Positions 62,240 to 64,000 of a stretch of 64,000 nt of DNA are shown piece after piece. The notes beneath the pieces are model-generated. The model was given only the letters and a program-made list of their open reading frames with translations, ran no database searches and had not been told where the DNA came from. Position 1 is the first letter of the stretch, and every line of letters begins with the position of its first letter. Source of the stretch: JBBROS01 sp965213855 (GTDB taxonomy: Bacteria > Pseudomonadota > Alphaproteobacteria > Acetobacterales > Acetobacteraceae); NCBI GenBank assembly GCA_965213855.1, contig CBDCAA010000007.1, forward strand, positions 806,001-870,000. Reading direction: 5' to 3'. The translations under genes and the position numbers were made by a program.

Positions 62240-63544
62240 ATGGCCTTTGTAAAGAGTCACTCCTCCCACCTCCGGGAGTGCCCGGATTGCGGGCAGTTCC
62301 AGCAGATCGGCGCATTGCGGCCGGGGCAGATCGCCGAGTGCGACCGCTGCGGTGCGCTGCTGCGGCGGCGGCGGCGCAACAGCCTGAGCACGACGGCGGC
62401 GCTGGCATGTGCCGCGCTGTTCGTGCTGTTCATCGCGGCGATTTCGCCAATCCTGGGCTTCCGCCTTGCGGGGCAGCAGCGGCAGACGGGGCTGGCCGGG
62501 CTGCCGATGGGCTTCGAAAGCCAGGACATGCCGCTGCTGGCGATCGTGCTGCTGGCCACGACGATGCTGGCGCCGTTCCTGCGCCTGCTGCTGACGGTGC
62601 TGGTGGTGGCCGGGCTGCGCGGCGGCCTCTCGCGAGGGACGCTTGTGACGATGGCGCGGCTGCGCCACGTGCTGAAGCCATGGTCGATGATCGAGGTGTT
62701 TCTGCTGGGCATGTTCGTTGCCTACACACGCCTGGCGGCGCTGGCGCAGGTGACGGTCGGGGTGGGCGTGTACGCGCTGGGGGGGCTGATGGTGCTGACG
62801 GCCTGGGCGGATTGCTGGCTGGACGACGAGGCGCTGTGGGCCTCGATCAGTCGGCGCGAGCGGGTCCGGGGCGAGGCGGCGGAGGCGCCGGGCGCGGGGA
62901 TGGGGCCGCTGATCGGCTGCGATACCTGCGACCAGGTCAGCCGGGGGAAGCCCGGCCAGGCGTGCCCGCGCTGCGAGTCGCCGCTGCGGGAGCGCAAGCC
63001 GCAGGCGATCGTCCGCACCTGGGCGCTGCTGCTGACGGCGGCTGTCCTGTATGTGCCGGCGAACGTCTATCCGGTCATGACGGTCATCCGGCTGGGCCGC
63101 GGCGCGCCGAGCACGATCCTGGGCGGCGTGCAGGAGCTGGTGGAGTATCGCATGTGGCCGCTGGCGGCGCTGGTGTTCCTGGCCAGCGTGCTGGTGCCGA
63201 TGCTGAAGCTGTTCGGGCTCGGCACGCTGCTGATCATGACGCAGATGCGCAGCAGTCGGCGGCTGACGGACCGGACGCGGCTCTTTCGGTTGGTCGATTT
63301 CATCGGGCGGTGGTCGATGATCGACGTGTTCATGCTGTCGATCCTGACGGCGTTGGTGCAGATGGGCGCGCTGGCGTCGGTCACGCCCGGCTATGGGGCG
63401 GTGGCGTTCGCGTGCGTCGTGGTGACGACGATGCTGGCGGCGCTGAGCTTCGACCCGCGGCTGATGTGGGATGCGGCCGGCGAGCCCGCAGTAGCGCATG
63501 AGGCCGCTGCCGAGGGCCTGGCGCTGGGCGGGGCGCGCGGATGA
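62240..63544 (+). CDS. pqiA: Paraquat-inducible protein A (PqiA/YebS family)
   Basis: Encodes 434 aa: two homologous halves, each starting with a zinc-ribbon-like motif (CPDCGQ and CDRCG near residues 14 and 35; CDTCDQ and CPRCES near 233 and 252) followed by four membrane helices. Each half contains the conserved PWSMIEVFLLG or RWSMIDVFMLS segment. PqiA partners PqiB in an envelope-spanning lipid-transport system of the MCE type. The stop overlaps the pqiB start as ATGA. Confidence 0.92.
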   Translation: MAFVKSHSSHLRECPDCGQFQQIGALRPGQIAECDRCGALLRRRRRNSLSTTAALACAALFVLFIAAISPILGFRLAGQQRQTGLAGLPMGFESQDMPLLAIVLLATTMLAPFLRLLLTVLVVAGLRGGLSRGTLVTMARLRHVLKPWSMIEVFLLGMFVAYTRLAALAQVTVGVGVYALGGLMVLTAWADCWLDDEALWASISRRERVRGEAAEAPGAGMGPLIGCDTCDQVSRGKPGQACPRCESPLRERKPQAIVRTWALLLTAAVLYVPANVYPVMTVIRLGRGAPSTILGGVQELVEYRMWPLAALVFLASVLVPMLKLFGLGTLLIMTQMRSSRRLTDRTRLFRLVDFIGRWSMIDVFMLSILTALVQMGALASVTPGYGAVAFACVVVTTMLAALSFDPRLMWDAAGEPAVAHEAAAEGLALGGARG

Positions 63545-64000
63545 GCGGCGCCACGCCGCCCGAGCCGGTGCCCCCGGCGCCGCGCCCGCCCGTGGCCAGG
63601 GTGCGGCGGAGCCGGTTCTCCCTGGTGTGGCTGGTGCCGATCGTCGCGTTGGCGATCGCCGGATACCTCGGCGTGAGGACGGTGCAGTCGGAGGGCCCGC
63701 GGATCACGGTGACGTGGAAGGCGGGCGACGGCCTGGTCGCCGGGCAGACCCGGGTCAAGCACAAGGCAGTCGACCTTGGCGAGGTCGAGACGGTGCGGCT
63801 GTCGGACAACCTGCAGGACGTGACCGCGACGGTCCGGATGCGGCAGGAGGCGGCGCCGTACTTGACCGACCAGGCACGGTTCTGGGTGGTGCGGCCGCGG
63901 CTCAGCTCGGGCAGCATTTCGGGGATCGAGACGCTCATCTCCGGCAGCTACATCGAAATGGATCCGGGCCCGCGCGGCGGCGGGCAGCCGCAGAGCAGCT
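63541..64000 (+). CDS. pqiB: PqiB-type MCE protein, N-terminal part (cut by window edge)
   Basis: From ATG 63541, 153 codons are visible before the window ends. The N-terminus is Pro/Arg-rich, then one membrane helix (FSLVWLVPIVALAIAGYLGV), then the first MCE domain (GPRITVTWKAGDGLVAGQTR, VKHKAVDLGEVETVRLSDNL). The following ISGIETLISGSYIEMDPGP is typical of PqiB. It would form the periplasmic tube for lipid movement across the envelope. Overlap with pqiA by ATGA. Confidence 0.92.
   Translation, partial: MSGATPPEPVPPAPRPPVARVRRSRFSLVWLVPIVALAIAGYLGVRTVQSEGPRITVTWKAGDGLVAGQTRVKHKAVDLGEVETVRLSDNLQDVTATVRMRQEAAPYLTDQARFWVVRPRLSSGSISGIETLISGSYIEMDPGPRGGGQPQSS

Overview
The window is about 64 kb of GC-rich chromosomal DNA with tightly packed genes, ATGA, GTGA and TTGA start/stop overlaps, and frequent GTG and TTG starts. 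Gene content (sdhCDAB order, an ELM1-like protein, a DUF3035 lipoprotein, BluB, a ChvE-type sugar transporter) points to an alphaproteobacterium, probably of the Acetobacteraceae or a nearby Rhodospirillales lineage. That placement is inference; there is no rRNA in the window. Ends are cut: a chemotaxis-receptor signalling domain at the left edge (minus strand) and pqiB at the right edge (plus strand).

Layout. 0-2.6 kb: MCP fragment, a lipoprotein alpha/beta-hydrolase, and remnants of a recombinase and a VapC toxin. 2.6-11.8 kb, minus strand: envelope and housekeeping genes (conserved unknown, acyltransferase, ELM1-like protein, DUF3035 lipoprotein, lspA, ileS, ribF). 11.8-18.1 kb, plus strand: a pentose module with an FAH/MhpD-type hydratase, two SDRs (one resembling D-xylose 1-dehydrogenase) and a three-gene ChvE/GguA/GguB-type ABC importer. 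18.2-24 kb: a CNT nucleoside transporter, a large beta-helix protein with four repeated carbohydrate-binding-like modules, a methyltransferase and a conserved unknown. 24-30.4 kb, minus strand: a glucan module (GH63-like glucosidase and amylo-1,6-glucosidase) with a secreted protein and a VOC protein. 30.6-34.1 kb: sdhCDAB with a promoter and terminator. 34.2-35.5 kb: a phosphatase and bluB. 35.5-40 kb, minus strand: a compact four-gene hydrogenase-4/complex-I-like membrane module whose large subunit lacks all NiFe-ligand cysteines. 40-44.2 kb: a 2OG oxygenase, a small secreted protein, zapE and a CadC-like regulator. 44.3-46.8 kb: two SAM-methyltransferases among three IS5-type transposase remnants, with lower GC. 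46.9-53 kb, minus strand: ABC exporter, MFS exporter, glycosyltransferase-like protein and an APC permease. 53-57.6 kb: an RlmI-like methyltransferase, a tRNA-Arg(CCU) interrupted by a group I intron, a frameshifted BKACE gene, an M19 dipeptidase and an aldo/keto reductase. 57.7-62 kb, minus strand: a four-gene ABC importer. 62.2-64 kb: pqiAB.

Most notable are the self-splicing-type intron in the tRNA gene, the cysteine-less hydrogenase-like complex with a dispersed palindromic repeat inserted in frame in its large subunit, the frameshift that joins BKACE to the downstream peptidase, two genes whose conserved N-termini require CTG starts, and several short tandem repeats next to genes. No CRISPR array, rRNA or intact insertion sequence was seen. 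Family calls rest on recognised motifs in the translations; no database search was run.
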